In this document: in pieces, positions 21,548 to 21,705 of the stretch
Numbering within the stretch: position 1 is the first letter of the stretch
Layout of the letters: the number at the start of each line of letters is the position of its first letter
From: an uncultured Lachnospiraceae bacterium
GTDB taxonomy: Bacteria > Bacillota > Clostridia > Lachnospirales > Lachnospiraceae
Reading direction: 5' to 3'
DNA length: 21,705 nt
Assembly (NCBI GenBank): GCA_947176785.1
Contig: CAMWSA010000017.1
Coordinates: forward strand, 1 to 21,705
Translations under genes and position numbers: made by a program
Notes under the pieces: model-generated
The model's input: only the letters and a program-made list of their open reading frames with translations
Database searches by the model: none
Told to the model about the DNA's origin: nothing

Positions 21548-21705
21548 TAGAGTTCCGCATCTTCCCTTCCGGCACACTTTTCCGGTGATCCATCTCTGCC
21601 CGCTCCGACGGCCAGACATGGATCTGTGTGCCGGAAGGGAATATGCTGTTTAGAGTTCCGCATCTTCCCTTCCGGCACACTTTTCCGGTGATCCATCTCT
21701 GCCCG
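21548..21705. repeat. 103-bp-period direct repeat upstream of flagellin
   Basis: A 55-bp sequence at 21548-21602 recurs without difference at 21651-21705 (the window edge), a period of 103 bp. The array may continue beyond the window. On minus it occupies the leader or promoter region of flagellin. Confidence 0.92.
21550..21648 (-). ncRNA. copy of the shared filament-gene leader element (flagellin)
   Basis: Candidate structured RNA, 99 nt, forming the longest stem of the three copies. TTCCCTTCCGGCACAC (21562-21577) pairs with GTGTGCCGGAAGGGAA (21626-21641), 16 bp, and GATCCAT (21587-21593) pairs with ATGGATC (21618-21624). The apical part on minus has GGCC, then CGGGCAGAG, as in the Flp and fliS copies. 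Ends are GAGTTCCGCA and TGCTG on plus. Confidence 0.6.

Noticed and set aside
21533..21705. Sigma-28 (flagellar) promoter upstream of flagellin
   Set aside because: A TAAA occurs on minus, but no CCGATAA-like -10 follows at the right spacing; the promoter may lie beyond the window.

Overview
The window looks like chromosome from a motile, probably spore-forming Lachnospiraceae-type Firmicute. The evidence is a Clostridia-style two-subunit Fe-S fumarase, a BofA homologue, a DUF2508 (YaaL-like) protein, flagellin with FliS, a Gram-positive-type Tad/Flp pilus cluster and near-consensus sigma-A promoters. Nearly every gene is on the minus strand; only the XRE regulator, an IS30 remnant and the DUF2508 gene are on plus.

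Layout. 1-456: the leader and promoter of an rRNA operon that should continue off the left edge, behind a tRNA-Ser(GCU) with its own TTGACA-17-TATAAT promoter. 457-710: a run of hairpins. 711-4010: a cell-envelope pair (membrane-anchored glycerophosphodiester phosphodiesterase and LtaS-like polyglycerolphosphate synthase), divergent from an XRE repressor, with three 21-bp-phased direct repeats between them. 4062-5137: a scar made of a bidirectional terminator, a decayed alaS fragment and a truncated IS30 transposase. 5156-7088: fumarase beta, fumarase alpha and a HIT protein. 7247-8863: a flavodoxin-SCP2 fusion and a rhomboid protease. 8943-18855: a Tad pilus cluster transcribed in the order TadZ, CpaF, TadB, TadC, Flp pilin, DUF5702-like, TadE-like, prepilin peptidase, TadE, FHA protein. 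19063-19812: bofA and a divergent DUF2508 gene. 19762-21532: fliS and flagellin. 21533-21705: repeats upstream of flagellin.

The Tad cluster is nearly self-contained: an assembly ATPase (CpaF), its localisation factor (TadZ), two platform proteins (TadB, TadC), the major pilin (Flp), pseudopilins (TadE-like, DUF5702-like), the processing peptidase, and an FHA protein that may add phospho-dependent control. A sigma-A-like promoter at 18998-19026 probably drives it.

The most interesting signal is non-coding. A roughly 98-nt structured element precedes the Flp pilin, FliS and flagellin genes. Its arms are different sequences that remain complementary around a conserved apical motif (on the minus strand GGCC, 6-7 nt, GGrCAGAG). 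This may be an undescribed RNA element shared by two surface-filament systems. A second family, a 74-bp two-hairpin unit, is tandemly repeated in front of TadE and has a relative in front of the FHA gene. Also notable are an in-frame TAA in cpaF followed by 37 codons that still look like the CpaF C-terminus, a TadZ with a degraded P-loop, a TadE-like protein carrying two H-x4-C...C-x2-C modules, and an alaS remnant whose middle is deleted.
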